From Verrucomicrobiaceae bacterium (GTDB taxonomy: Bacteria > Verrucomicrobiota > Verrucomicrobiia > Verrucomicrobiales > Akkermansiaceae): 64,000 bases of DNA. The stretch lies in contig JAIXOR010000043.1 in the NCBI GenBank assembly GCA_027486655.1, forward strand, positions 1-64,000, read 5' to 3'. Below are positions 22,048 through 29,409 of the stretch, one piece after another (the first letter of the stretch is position 1; the number at the start of each line of letters is the position of its first letter). Both the position numbers and the translations under genes were made by a program. The notes under the pieces were generated by a model that had not been told where the DNA came from, did no database searches, and saw only the letters and a list, made by a program, of their open reading frames with translations.

Positions 22048-23550
22048 ATGAAGCCCGTTACCTTCAACAACACCGTCTTGCGGGATGGACACCAATCGCT
22101 GGCCGCCACACGGATGAGCACCGCGCAGATGCTGCCGGTTGCGGAGATCCTCGACCGCATCGGATTCAGCGGATTGGAAACGTGGGGAGGCGCGACCATC
22201 GACTCCTGCCTTCGTTACCTGGGAGAGAACCCATTCGACCGTCTGCGCGCCTTGAAGAAGGCGGCCCCGGTGACGCCGCAGATCATGTTGTTGCGCGGGC
22301 AGAACATCGTGCAGTATGCGAGTTTTCCCGACGATGTGGTGGAGGCGTTCATCCGTGCGGATGCCGCGGCGGGGCAGGATGTCTTCCGCATCTTTGACGC
22401 GCTGAACGACACGCGCAATCTGGAGACCGCGATCCGGGTGGTGCGGGATTGCGGCAAGCACGCACGCGGTGAGATCTGCTACACGACCAGCCCGGTCCAC
22501 ACGATCGATTCCTTCGTGACGCTGGGCGTGGAACTGGAGAAAATGGGCTGTCATTCGATCGGCATCAAGGACATGTCCGGCATCATGACTCCGAAGGTGG
22601 CGCACGATCTTGTCCGCGCGTTGAAGCGGAAGGTGGGCCTGCCGGTGATTCTTCACACTCATGATACCGCGGGACTGGGCGCGGCGGCCTATCTGGCGGC
22701 GATCGATGCCGGAGTGGATGTGGTGGAAACCTCGGTGGCTCCATTTGCAAACGGCACCGCCCAGCCTGACACGGTGAGGATGCTCGCATTGTTAGAAGGA
22801 CATCCGCGGCGCCCGGATTACGACACGGATCTTCTGCAGGAGGCGAGGATCCACCTGGAGGAAGTCTATCGTCAGCTTTCGAAGTTCACGAGTCCCGCCA
22901 ACGAGCGGGTGGACTCGGACATTCTCGTATTCCAAGTGCCCGGCGGGATGCTGTCCAACTTCAGGAATCAACTGGCCGAGCAAGGCATGGCGGACAAGTT
23001 TGACGATGTGGTGCGCGAGATACCGGTAGTGCGCGAGGCGCTCGGATGGATTCCGCTGGTGACTCCCACATCGCAGATCGTGGGGACGCAGGCGATGATG
23101 AACGTGAAGTTCGGCCGTTGGAAGATGATCTGCCAACCCGCCCAGGACATCGCGCTTGGCAAATACGGACGCCCACCGGGCCCGGTGCATCCGGAGATTC
23201 TTGCGATGGTCGAGAAGCAGACCGGCAAGAGTCCGGTCACCTGCCGCCCCGCGGATTTGCTTGAGCCGGGGCTGGAGGCATACCGGAGGCAATGCGCGGA
23301 GAAGGGTCTGCCGAGCGATGATGAAACCGTGGTGTTGTTCGCGATGTTTCCCCAGCAGGTGGAGGCCTTGCACAAGGGCGTGCCTGTGGAGGAACCGAAG
23401 AAACCATCGACCCCCACCGTGGCGGGCGCACCGCGCGCCGCTTCGGTGTCGTCGGCAGCCTCGAAAGTGACGTCACGAACGGAGATGTCCCTGCTCATCA
23501 ACGGAGAGCGCCATGAGGTGATGGTGGAAAAACTGCAAATCGGCTCCTGA
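22048..23550 (+). CDS. Biotin-dependent carboxyltransferase (oxaloacetate decarboxylase alpha / pyruvate carboxylase subunit B type)
   Basis: The enzyme transfers a carboxyl group between carboxybiotin and pyruvate/oxaloacetate. The 500-residue product has the HMGL-like TIM barrel with NTVLRDGHQSLAATRM at the N-terminus, the metal ligands of GIKDMSGIMTP and LHTHDTAGLGAAAYL, and the PYC/OADA domain (PGGMLSNFRNQL). An alanine- and proline-rich linker follows and the protein ends at EKLQIGS without the biotinyl domain (no MKM motif), so the carrier must be a separate protein. The start at MKPVTFNNTV was chosen by alignment with family N-termini. Divergence from nifJ puts two pyruvate-node enzymes side by side. 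Confidence 0.88.
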   Translation: MKPVTFNNTVLRDGHQSLAATRMSTAQMLPVAEILDRIGFSGLETWGGATIDSCLRYLGENPFDRLRALKKAAPVTPQIMLLRGQNIVQYASFPDDVVEAFIRADAAAGQDVFRIFDALNDTRNLETAIRVVRDCGKHARGEICYTTSPVHTIDSFVTLGVELEKMGCHSIGIKDMSGIMTPKVAHDLVRALKRKVGLPVILHTHDTAGLGAAAYLAAIDAGVDVVETSVAPFANGTAQPDTVRMLALLEGHPRRPDYDTDLLQEARIHLEEVYRQLSKFTSPANERVDSDILVFQVPGGMLSNFRNQLAEQGMADKFDDVVREIPVVREALGWIPLVTPTSQIVGTQAMMNVKFGRWKMICQPAQDIALGKYGRPPGPVHPEILAMVEKQTGKSPVTCRPADLLEPGLEAYRRQCAEKGLPSDDETVVLFAMFPQQVEALHKGVPVEEPKKPSTPTVAGAPRAASVSSAASKVTSRTEMSLLINGERHEVMVEKLQIGS

Positions 23551-23668
23551 GTGCTTGCGGCCGGGAGCGGCATTTGAATGATGACCTCTTGATATGGCGG
23601 AAAAACCCAAGACCCGCTCGCATTCCGAACGCAGGAGGCCCCTACGCGATCGCGTGGAGGTCCCGACC

Positions 23669-23697
23669 TTGGCATCGGTCCGGCGGGTTGATATTTT
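23669..23697 (+). promoter_or_regulatory. Strong sigma-70-type promoter with very short leader
   Basis: TTGGCA at 23669-23674, a 17-bp spacer and TATTTT at 23692-23697 stand only 10 bp before the ATG at 23708. Transcription would start about 3-5 bp before the start codon, so translation would be nearly leaderless. Confidence 0.55.
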
Positions 23698-23707
23698 ATG
23701 TTTATTG

Positions 23708-24085
23708 ATGAGCAAGTATCTCCCCTCCCGAATCCTGATCCTGCTTGCGGCTTCGTGCCTGATGTGGATCGGCGTGCTTTCCCTGGCGTTCATGAGCTTC
23801 ATGGGCAAGAACGTCACTGCCGGATGGATCTGCGCGGGTGCCTTGTTTTTCGCGCTGGCGGTGTGGATTGTGGTGATGGCATCCGAGTTTCGCAGCGCCG
23901 TGGAGGAAAAGCCCTCGACGGCCCGCAGGGATATCGATGATGGCATCACCAGTCCCCTGCCCCGTTTGAAGGGCATGGAGGCGCGGAGTGCGGGTCGATT
24001 CTGTTGGAGTGGCCGGCGTTTTCTACCGGTGTCCGGAAGGCCGGTGCCGAGACGATTGGTCCGTGCCGAGCGCCCTGCGGCCTGA
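23708..24085 (+). CDS. Small two-helix membrane protein of unknown function
   Basis: The 125-residue product starts MSKYLPSRILILLAASC and has two membrane helices (about residues 8-32 and 40-61, TAGWICAGALFFALAVWIVV). A basic, arginine-rich C-terminal half follows that looks less protein-like. The start was set at this ATG rather than 38 codons upstream because a good promoter lies just before it. I recognise no family. The last about 40 residues might be read past a true end lost by frameshift, so the C-terminus is uncertain. Confidence 0.5.
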   Translation: MSKYLPSRILILLAASCLMWIGVLSLAFMSFMGKNVTAGWICAGALFFALAVWIVVMASEFRSAVEEKPSTARRDIDDGITSPLPRLKGMEARSAGRFCWSGRRFLPVSGRPVPRRLVRAERPAA

Positions 24086-24106
24086 GCATGTGGAGATGTT
24101 CCCGTC

Positions 24107-24706
24107 TTACTGGGCGCGCAGCGTTTCGAGATATCCGGTCAGTGCGGTCGCCCCGGTGCGCAAGGTGCCTTCGGACGCAGCGGCCTTCGCAGTGACCGTG
24201 AGTCCGGCGAGGAACGAAACGATGAACGCAGCCTCCGTCTCCGGCTGAATCGAGCGATGGATCCAACCCGCGGCTTTTCCGGCCTCTAGCATCGCCGCAA
24301 AGGCTCCTCTCCATCGGGAGAACACCCCCTCCAACGCCTCTCGCAGGGTGGCGTCCAGAGCGGCGGTTTCCGCGGTGAGGGCGGTGAGCGCCGAGGCGGC
24401 GTCGTCTTCACGGATGGCCAGACACCCCGTGCGACAAAAGTTCTTGAGTGCGTCCAGCGAGGCCACGTTTTCCAAGGGCGCGAACCATGACTCCTCCATC
24501 GCCGAGCTCAGGTCGGCCTGGATCCATGCCAGCGCCATGCTCGACTTGTCCTTGAAGTGATGGAAAAGCGCGCCTTTCGTGAGTCCCGCCTTCTCGACGA
24601 TCGCGCCCAGGCCGGTCCCGGAGTAGCCGCCCGAGGCGAAACCTTCTCCCGCGGCCTTGAGGATTGCCTGTCGGGTCTGGACCGGTTGTTTTTTCCGCTG
24701 GCTCAT
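24107..24706 (-). CDS. TetR/AcrR-family transcriptional repressor
   Basis: The 199-residue product has the TetR helix-turn-helix in residues about 11-58 (TRQAILKAAGEGFASGGYSG, then IVEKAGLTKGALFHHFKDKSSM) and a C-terminal ligand-binding domain resembling the TetR_C_6/C_11 type. The target genes are not evident: the plus-strand neighbour is convergent and lptE lies 42 bp upstream on the same strand. The short gap upstream of its start shows no clear palindrome. Confidence 0.88.
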   Translation of the reverse strand: MSQRKKQPVQTRQAILKAAGEGFASGGYSGTGLGAIVEKAGLTKGALFHHFKDKSSMALAWIQADLSSAMEESWFAPLENVASLDALKNFCRTGCLAIREDDAASALTALTAETAALDATLREALEGVFSRWRGAFAAMLEAGKAAGWIHRSIQPETEAAFIVSFLAGLTVTAKAAASEGTLRTGATALTGYLETLRAQ

Positions 24707-24748
24707 GGATGGAGCCTACCAACCTCACGGTATGTTGCAAGCACCGGG

Positions 24749-25267
24749 TCAGTAGCCGTTGGCGATGCGGGAGACGAGGGCTTCGCCGGCGCGTTCGGCC
24801 GCTTCGGGCAGCGCGTTGTTGCGGGCAGTCTGGAGGTTGGACGAAACGAATAGCTGGCTGGATCCGGTCGAGCTGCCCTCGGCGAGGACCTTGGTGGGAT
24901 TTCGCGCATCGCGGAGTGTCCACTTGAGGGTGACGGTGTTGGCGAGTTCCTCGGGGAGGAGTGTATCAAGCCGGGTGCCGCGGATGGTGGAGTATTTGAT
25001 CTGGCTGATTTCGCCTTCGAGCACTGCGTCCGCCTGATCGAGCGTGGTGATGCGGTAGGTGCCGTCCTGGACGATGGCATTGGCCACGGCGGAGGTGGCG
25101 ATGGCCTCGGCCCGAGGGTGGAGGGTCCTATTGGAAAACATGGGCACCGAGACATTGCGGATCTTGGCGAGGGATGCAGGCCGGGCCCCGCCGAGGTGAT
25201 AGCCGGCGCAGGAGGACAGGGCGACGCAGGAGGCCAGCAGGAGGAGAGGTTTCATGACAGGGGTCAT
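24749..25267 (-). CDS. lptE: LptE-like LPS-assembly lipoprotein
   Basis: LptE plugs the LptD barrel that inserts lipopolysaccharide into the outer membrane. The 172-residue product has a lipoprotein signal ending LSSCAGYHLGG, where the conserved GYxLG stretch after the lipidated Cys is typical of LptE. The LptE fold (VPMFSNRTLHPRAEAIATSA, VLEGEISQIKYSTI) follows. The start at MTPVMK overlaps the upstream bamD-like stop by 4 bp (ATGA), favouring this start over the second ATG four codons later. It is the last gene of proC-bamD-lptE. Confidence 0.8.
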   Translation of the reverse strand: MTPVMKPLLLLASCVALSSCAGYHLGGARPASLAKIRNVSVPMFSNRTLHPRAEAIATSAVANAIVQDGTYRITTLDQADAVLEGEISQIKYSTIRGTRLDTLLPEELANTVTLKWTLRDARNPTKVLAEGSSTGSSQLFVSSNLQTARNNALPEAAERAGEALVSRIANGY

Positions 25268-26211
25268 TCGCCAAGCTCCTTGAGACGGGCCTTGGATTTG
25301 TCGTGGAGATCGCCGGAGCCGGTGCGCTTGACGATGTCGCGGTAGTAAACCTTGGCGGACTCGGTTTTGCCGGTTTTCAGGTAGTATTCGGCGATGTCGA
25401 ACGAGCGCTGCAGATCGCGGCCGCCGAGGGTGGTGAGCAGGCGGCGGGCTTCGGCGTTTTTCGAGTGGCCGGGGTATTGGATCAGATAGTCGTTGAAGGC
25501 CTCCCGGGCGAGATCGAGGTTCGCCTGGTTCTGGTTCCCGCGCTCCGCGTCTTCCAGCAGGATGACGCCGACGCGGAAAAGGGCTTCCGGTGCCTCGGGG
25601 GAATCCGGTTGTTCGCTGACGAGTTGGCGGAAGGCGGCGATGGCTTCCTTGGACTTGCGTTTCGCCTGATAGAGCTCGCCGATGGTGAACTGGGCCTTGG
25701 ATGCCGTGCGGGAGCGCGGGGCGTGGGCGGAGACCTTCTTGAGCATGTCGACGGTCTTGTCCAGGGAGAGCTTGGTTTTCAGGCCGAGGAAACTCGACTT
25801 CACATCGCCTTCGGCAGCCCCCTGGGCCATCGATGCCTGGCGGTTGAGCGCGGTGATGTAGAGGTTGCTGCCCGGGTAGCGGGCGAGGAACTTGTCATAG
25901 GCGTCGAAGGCATCCTCGATCTCCCCCTGTTGTTCGAGGAGCTGTGCCTGCCGGTAGCGGGCCTGAGCGGCGGAGGGAGCGAAGGGGTAACGGGTGGCGG
26001 TCTGATCGTAGAGTTTGATGGCCCGCGAGGATTTCCCGGCCTCGTCCGCCTGCCTGGCTTTCTGATAGAGCGTCTCGCCCTCGGCGGAGGCTTTCTGGGT
26101 GTTGCCGGCAAGGATGGGGCCATCCGAATCCGAGCCGCAGGAAGCCAGAAGCAGCGCAGCGAGGACAGGCAGGAGGGAGGATGCAGGCCTTGGGATCATG
26201 GGAAGCAGCAT
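25264..26211 (-). CDS. BamD-like outer-membrane assembly lipoprotein with TPR repeats
   Basis: The 315-residue protein has a lipoprotein signal (LLPVLAALLLASCGS) and a run of tetratricopeptide repeats with the BamD/YfiO pattern (ETLYQKARQADEAGKSSRAI, YPFAPSAAQARYRQAQLLEQ, AFDAYDKFLARYPGSN). BamD works with BamA to fold outer-membrane barrels. The protein is somewhat longer than E. coli BamD (245 residues), with extra C-terminal TPR units. The start is either MLLPMIPRP or the MIPRP four codons later; both give a good lipoprotein signal. Position between proC and lptE supports an envelope role. Confidence 0.75.
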   Translation of the reverse strand: MLLPMIPRPASSLLPVLAALLLASCGSDSDGPILAGNTQKASAEGETLYQKARQADEAGKSSRAIKLYDQTATRYPFAPSAAQARYRQAQLLEQQGEIEDAFDAYDKFLARYPGSNLYITALNRQASMAQGAAEGDVKSSFLGLKTKLSLDKTVDMLKKVSAHAPRSRTASKAQFTIGELYQAKRKSKEAIAAFRQLVSEQPDSPEAPEALFRVGVILLEDAERGNQNQANLDLAREAFNDYLIQYPGHSKNAEARRLLTTLGGRDLQRSFDIAEYYLKTGKTESAKVYYRDIVKRTGSGDLHDKSKARLKELGE

Positions 26212-26254
26212 ATGAAGAGACAGGCGGCGGGAAAGCGTAAAAACCGAACGATGG

Positions 26255-27055
26255 TCAGGAACCAAGCTCGATCGAACGGCGTGTCGCGGAGCTGACCGCC
26301 TCGATCAACGATGACCGCAATCCGCGGCTCTCCAGTTCGGCGATGCCGGCGATCGTCGTCCCTCCGGGAGAGGTCACCATGTCCTTGAGCACACCGGGAT
26401 GTTCACCGGTCTCCAATACCATGGCAGCGGCCCCGAGCACGGTTTGCGCGGCGAGCCGGAGCGCATCGGCCCGCGGCAGGCCACAGCGGACGCCGCCATC
26501 GGCAAGCGCCTCGATCACCAGATAGATGTAGGCGGGTCCGCTGCCGGAGAGCCCGGTCACGGCATCCATCAACCGCTCCGGCACCTCGACGGCCAGCCCG
26601 ACGGCTCCGAGGAGTCGTTTGGCCGTTTCCGCATCGTCGCGCGTGGCGGTCGCTCCCAGACAGAAAGCCGCCGCGCCTTGACCGACCAGGGCCGGGGTAT
26701 TCGGCATGGCGCGGATCACCCGGATACCTGCGCGGGCCGCATCCTGGAGCGCGGTGAGAGTGATTCCCGCGGCGATGGAGATCGCGAGAAACGAACCATC
26801 TCCCGAGGCTTCGCACAGGGTTTGCAGGGCGGAGCGGATGTCGTGGGGCTTGGTGCACAGCAGGACCACATCGCATCCGGCGAGGTCCGGGATGCCGTCC
26901 GCAGTGACTGCGCCGGTGGTGGCCTCGAAGTGCCGCCGGGCTTCGGCATAGGGATCCACTCCGACCACATCGGCCGCTGCCACCGCACCACTGCGAATCG
27001 CTCCAGCGACGAGCGCCGTTCCCATTTTTCCACAACCAATGACTCCGAGTCTCAT
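26255..27055 (-). CDS. proC: Pyrroline-5-carboxylate reductase
   Basis: ProC reduces pyrroline-5-carboxylate to proline with NAD(P)H. The 266-residue product opens with the Rossmann motif MRLGVIGCGKMGTAL, and carries RVIRAMPNTPALVGQG and the C-terminal dimerisation/active-site segment AVTGLSGSGPAYIYLVIEALADGG and VTSPGGTTIAGI, all diagnostic. The start was set at MRLGVIG because the longer frame adds 56 unrelated residues antisense to the next gene's 5' region. Together with argG it supports amino-acid prototrophy. Confidence 0.95.
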   Translation of the reverse strand: MRLGVIGCGKMGTALVAGAIRSGAVAAADVVGVDPYAEARRHFEATTGAVTADGIPDLAGCDVVLLCTKPHDIRSALQTLCEASGDGSFLAISIAAGITLTALQDAARAGIRVIRAMPNTPALVGQGAAAFCLGATATRDDAETAKRLLGAVGLAVEVPERLMDAVTGLSGSGPAYIYLVIEALADGGVRCGLPRADALRLAAQTVLGAAAMVLETGEHPGVLKDMVTSPGGTTIAGIAELESRGLRSSLIEAVSSATRRSIELGS

Positions 27056-27141
27056 GGCCGCGAGATTAAGGGCGGAGGGACTCGCGAGGCCAGCGTCATT
27101 TTGCTTGGAGGCCGGGCGAGTGCGGCCCCATGGTTCCGCGC

Positions 27142-28830
27142 ATGAAACCATGGTTGATCGGATGGATCGTGGCGGCCGGTCTGGCTCTGGGCGAGACTCC
27201 CGCCGAGGCGGTGAAGCCCGCAAACGGAGAGCTCCCCGGTGTGGAACAAGCCATCCCGGATCCGGTCAAGGCGCTCGGAAAACCGGCGCTCACCGCGTTT
27301 CCCGGAGGCATCCGCATGGCGGTGAGTGCCACCACGGAGGAGGCGCAGAACCACGTGCTCCTGGGGCTCAACCACCTGCACGGCGGCTGGGAAACCGAAG
27401 CCAGCCGCCACTTCGCGGCGGCGATGCGTGAAGATCCGGACTGCCTGCTCGCTCATTGGGGTATGGTGATGTGCCTGCTCAATCCCACCCCGGAGACCGG
27501 CCCTGCGAGGAATGCCGCCACCGACAGGCTCCTTCATCTCGTCGATGCCGGCAAAGGCAGCGAACTGGAGCGCGGATATGCCTACGGGTTGATCAAGTAT
27601 TTCGAAGAAGGGCCCAACGGCGCGGCGCAGGCCTTCCGGAAAGTGGCCGAACGATTTCCCAACGACTTGCAGGCCGGAGTCTTCAGCGCCCTTTTCAACC
27701 GCGGTGGATACGATCCCTCGGGCAGCCCCACGGCCGATCAGGAGGCGGCGGAAAAGCGCCTGCTCGCCCTGATTGAGAAGCACCCGGACTCCACCATTCC
27801 GCTCAACGCCCTGCTGACCATCCGCGCGGAGGCGCCGGACGCGGGACCGTCGCTCGAGATGGCCCGCAAGCTCTGCCGCATGGCTCCGGACCACGCTCCG
27901 TATTTCCACCTGTTAGGCCACTTCGAGTGGCGCTGCGGCAACCATGGCGAGGCCGCCTCCGCCTTCGGAAAAGCCTCCTCGTTCTATCAGAACTGGATGC
28001 GCGAGAACAAGGCGGGCATCGCCGATTGCCCGGAATGGATCCGCGCCGAGTGCTACCGCATCGTGGCCCTCGCCTCCCGCGGCGAGTTCGAGACCGCCTA
28101 CGCCGCCGCCCGCCAGGTGGCAGCCACTCCGGTGCCCACCGGTCGCCACGCTTCGTCCGGAGCGCGATTCCTGCTGTGGGAAGCCAAGACCCTGCCCGCC
28201 CGCCTGCTGATGCACCGCGGTCTGAAAGGCAATGCCGCGGAGGCGCTGATGTCGCTGCCAAAACCGGATGAACTCAAGGCCACCCACAAGCAATCGCTGG
28301 CCTATTGGTGGATCGACGGACTGCGCTTCGTGCTCGAAGCAAACCGCCTTGTCGACGCGGGCAAACCGGATGAAGCCCGCCAGGTGGCGGATGCCATGAC
28401 CCAGCACGGCGAAGCCATGGCGCGCACCCAGAATGCGGCGGGTGCCAGTGGTGAGCGCTCGTCGTGGACACGGTCCTTCCGGGCTCTCGAAGTGCTCGCC
28501 AGCGAAGTGCGCGGCCGTATCGCGCTGGCCGGACCGGCGGATCGCAGGGACCTTGCCTTCAACTGGTTCAGCTCGGCGGCCGACCGCCAGCTTCCCGCGC
28601 CGATGCTCTTGCCACCGGTGGTCCTTTCGCCCATGGCAGCCCGCCTCGGGGAGTTCCAACTGGCCTCCTCCAAGCCCAAGGACGCCATCGAGTCCTTCCA
28701 ACGCGGGCTCGCCTCGTTTCCCAATGACCTGGGTGCCCTGGATGGCCTCAAGCGGGCCTATCAGATGGACGGGGATCCGGTAAAGGCCGCGGAAATCGAT
28801 GCCCGCATCGCCGCGCTGAAGGCCCGTTGA
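27142..28830 (+). CDS. Secreted TPR-repeat protein of unknown function
   Basis: The 562-residue product has a signal peptide (MKPWLIGWIVAAGLALGE) and a repetitive helical architecture. Recognisable TPR pairs include HVLLGLNHLHGGWETEASRH, FAAAMREDPDCLLAHWGMVM and the C-terminal DAIESFQRGLASFPNDLGAL with KRAYQMDGDPVKAAEIDARI. Similar proteins are annotated simply as TPR-repeat proteins in planctomycetes and verrucomicrobia; no enzymatic motif is seen. An alternative ATG lies four codons upstream. A TTA codon in the TGTTAG context lies at 27911-27916. Confidence 0.7.
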   Translation: MKPWLIGWIVAAGLALGETPAEAVKPANGELPGVEQAIPDPVKALGKPALTAFPGGIRMAVSATTEEAQNHVLLGLNHLHGGWETEASRHFAAAMREDPDCLLAHWGMVMCLLNPTPETGPARNAATDRLLHLVDAGKGSELERGYAYGLIKYFEEGPNGAAQAFRKVAERFPNDLQAGVFSALFNRGGYDPSGSPTADQEAAEKRLLALIEKHPDSTIPLNALLTIRAEAPDAGPSLEMARKLCRMAPDHAPYFHLLGHFEWRCGNHGEAASAFGKASSFYQNWMRENKAGIADCPEWIRAECYRIVALASRGEFETAYAAARQVAATPVPTGRHASSGARFLLWEAKTLPARLLMHRGLKGNAAEALMSLPKPDELKATHKQSLAYWWIDGLRFVLEANRLVDAGKPDEARQVADAMTQHGEAMARTQNAAGASGERSSWTRSFRALEVLASEVRGRIALAGPADRRDLAFNWFSSAADRQLPAPMLLPPVVLSPMAARLGEFQLASSKPKDAIESFQRGLASFPNDLGALDGLKRAYQMDGDPVKAAEIDARIAALKAR

Positions 28831-28876
28831 TTTTAAAAACAAAAAAAAGCCGCCGGGGAGTCCCTTCCCCGGCGGC
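28831..28876 (-). terminator. Intrinsic terminator reading on the minus strand
   Basis: A perfect 11-bp stem (GCCGCCGGGGA at 28849-28859 with TCCCCGGCGGC at 28866-28876) is followed, on the minus strand, by eight T residues and another T-rich stretch. On the plus strand the run is A and precedes the hairpin, so as an intrinsic terminator it works only for minus-strand transcription. It lies 8 bp downstream of the small minus-strand ORF at 28885-29025. It does not match the direction of either flanking plus-strand gene. Confidence 0.7.
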
Positions 28877-28884
28877 CAAGGTCA

Positions 28885-29025
28885 TCATGCCTGCGTCCAC
28901 ACCCATGAACTGGCAGATGACTGTGCTGTTACACCCTTACATGAAGCTCCGGTTTCCCGTTGCTTACATTGGATTGAGACCTTCAAGTTTTTCAAACGTT
29001 CAAAGATTTTGAAAAAGATTTTCAA
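28885..29025 (-). CDS. Candidate 46-residue small protein on the minus strand
   Basis: A minus-strand frame opens with TTG at 29025, preceded by GGAGGA (3 bp from the start codon, closer than the usual spacing), and ends with two consecutive TGA codons at 28882-28887. The predicted peptide begins (M)KIFFKIFERLKNLKVS, an amphipathic cationic helix, contains two Cys, and ends SSWVWTQA. An intrinsic terminator starts 8 bp after the stop. The coding part is markedly more AT-rich than its surroundings. No homologue is known to me. The alternative is a non-coding RNA ending at the same terminator. It sits between a TPR gene and gatC, both plus strand. Confidence 0.4.
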   Translation of the reverse strand: MKIFFKIFERLKNLKVSIQCKQRETGASCKGVTAQSSASSWVWTQA

Positions 29026-29087
29026 GATCCTCCGCACGCGCCAACTTGGCACTTGGAAACCCGGCTTTCTTTCCCAAACCTCCGCCC

Positions 29088-29381
29088 ATGTCGCAAAGCC
29101 ACATCGATGTCCGCTACGTCGCCAACCTCGCGCGTCTGGAACTCACTGACGAGGAGGTGGCCGTTTTCCAACCCCAGCTGGAGGCGATCCTCGGCCATGT
29201 CGATGCCCTGACCAAGGTGGACGTGTCCGGCGTGGCGGATTCGGAAGCCGGCCCTCTGCGTCTCGGCCGCATGCGCGACGATGTCCCCCACGAGAGCCTG
29301 CCGGCGGAAGCCATGCTGCGGAACGCACCGGACCAGGCCCAGGGCCAGATCCGCGTTCCCAAGGTCGTGACCGACGCCTGA
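29088..29381 (+). CDS. gatC: Aspartyl/glutamyl-tRNA(Asn/Gln) amidotransferase subunit C
   Basis: GatC is the small structural subunit of the GatCAB transamidosome, which converts Glu-tRNA(Gln) and/or Asp-tRNA(Asn). The 97-residue product begins MSQSHIDVRYVANLARLELT, the family signature, and ends with the extended C-terminal part that wraps GatA. The start was chosen at this ATG rather than 14 codons upstream. gatA follows after 28 bp; gatB is not in the window. Confidence 0.94.
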   Translation: MSQSHIDVRYVANLARLELTDEEVAVFQPQLEAILGHVDALTKVDVSGVADSEAGPLRLGRMRDDVPHESLPAEAMLRNAPDQAQGQIRVPKVVTDA

Positions 29382-29409
29382 TTTTCACCCCGCACCCCGA
29401 CTGCTTTCC

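Noticed and set aside
28827..29012. A 61-codon plus-strand ORF over the terminator
   Set aside because: It runs through the hairpin and A-run, has no start-site support and overlaps the better-supported minus-strand unit.
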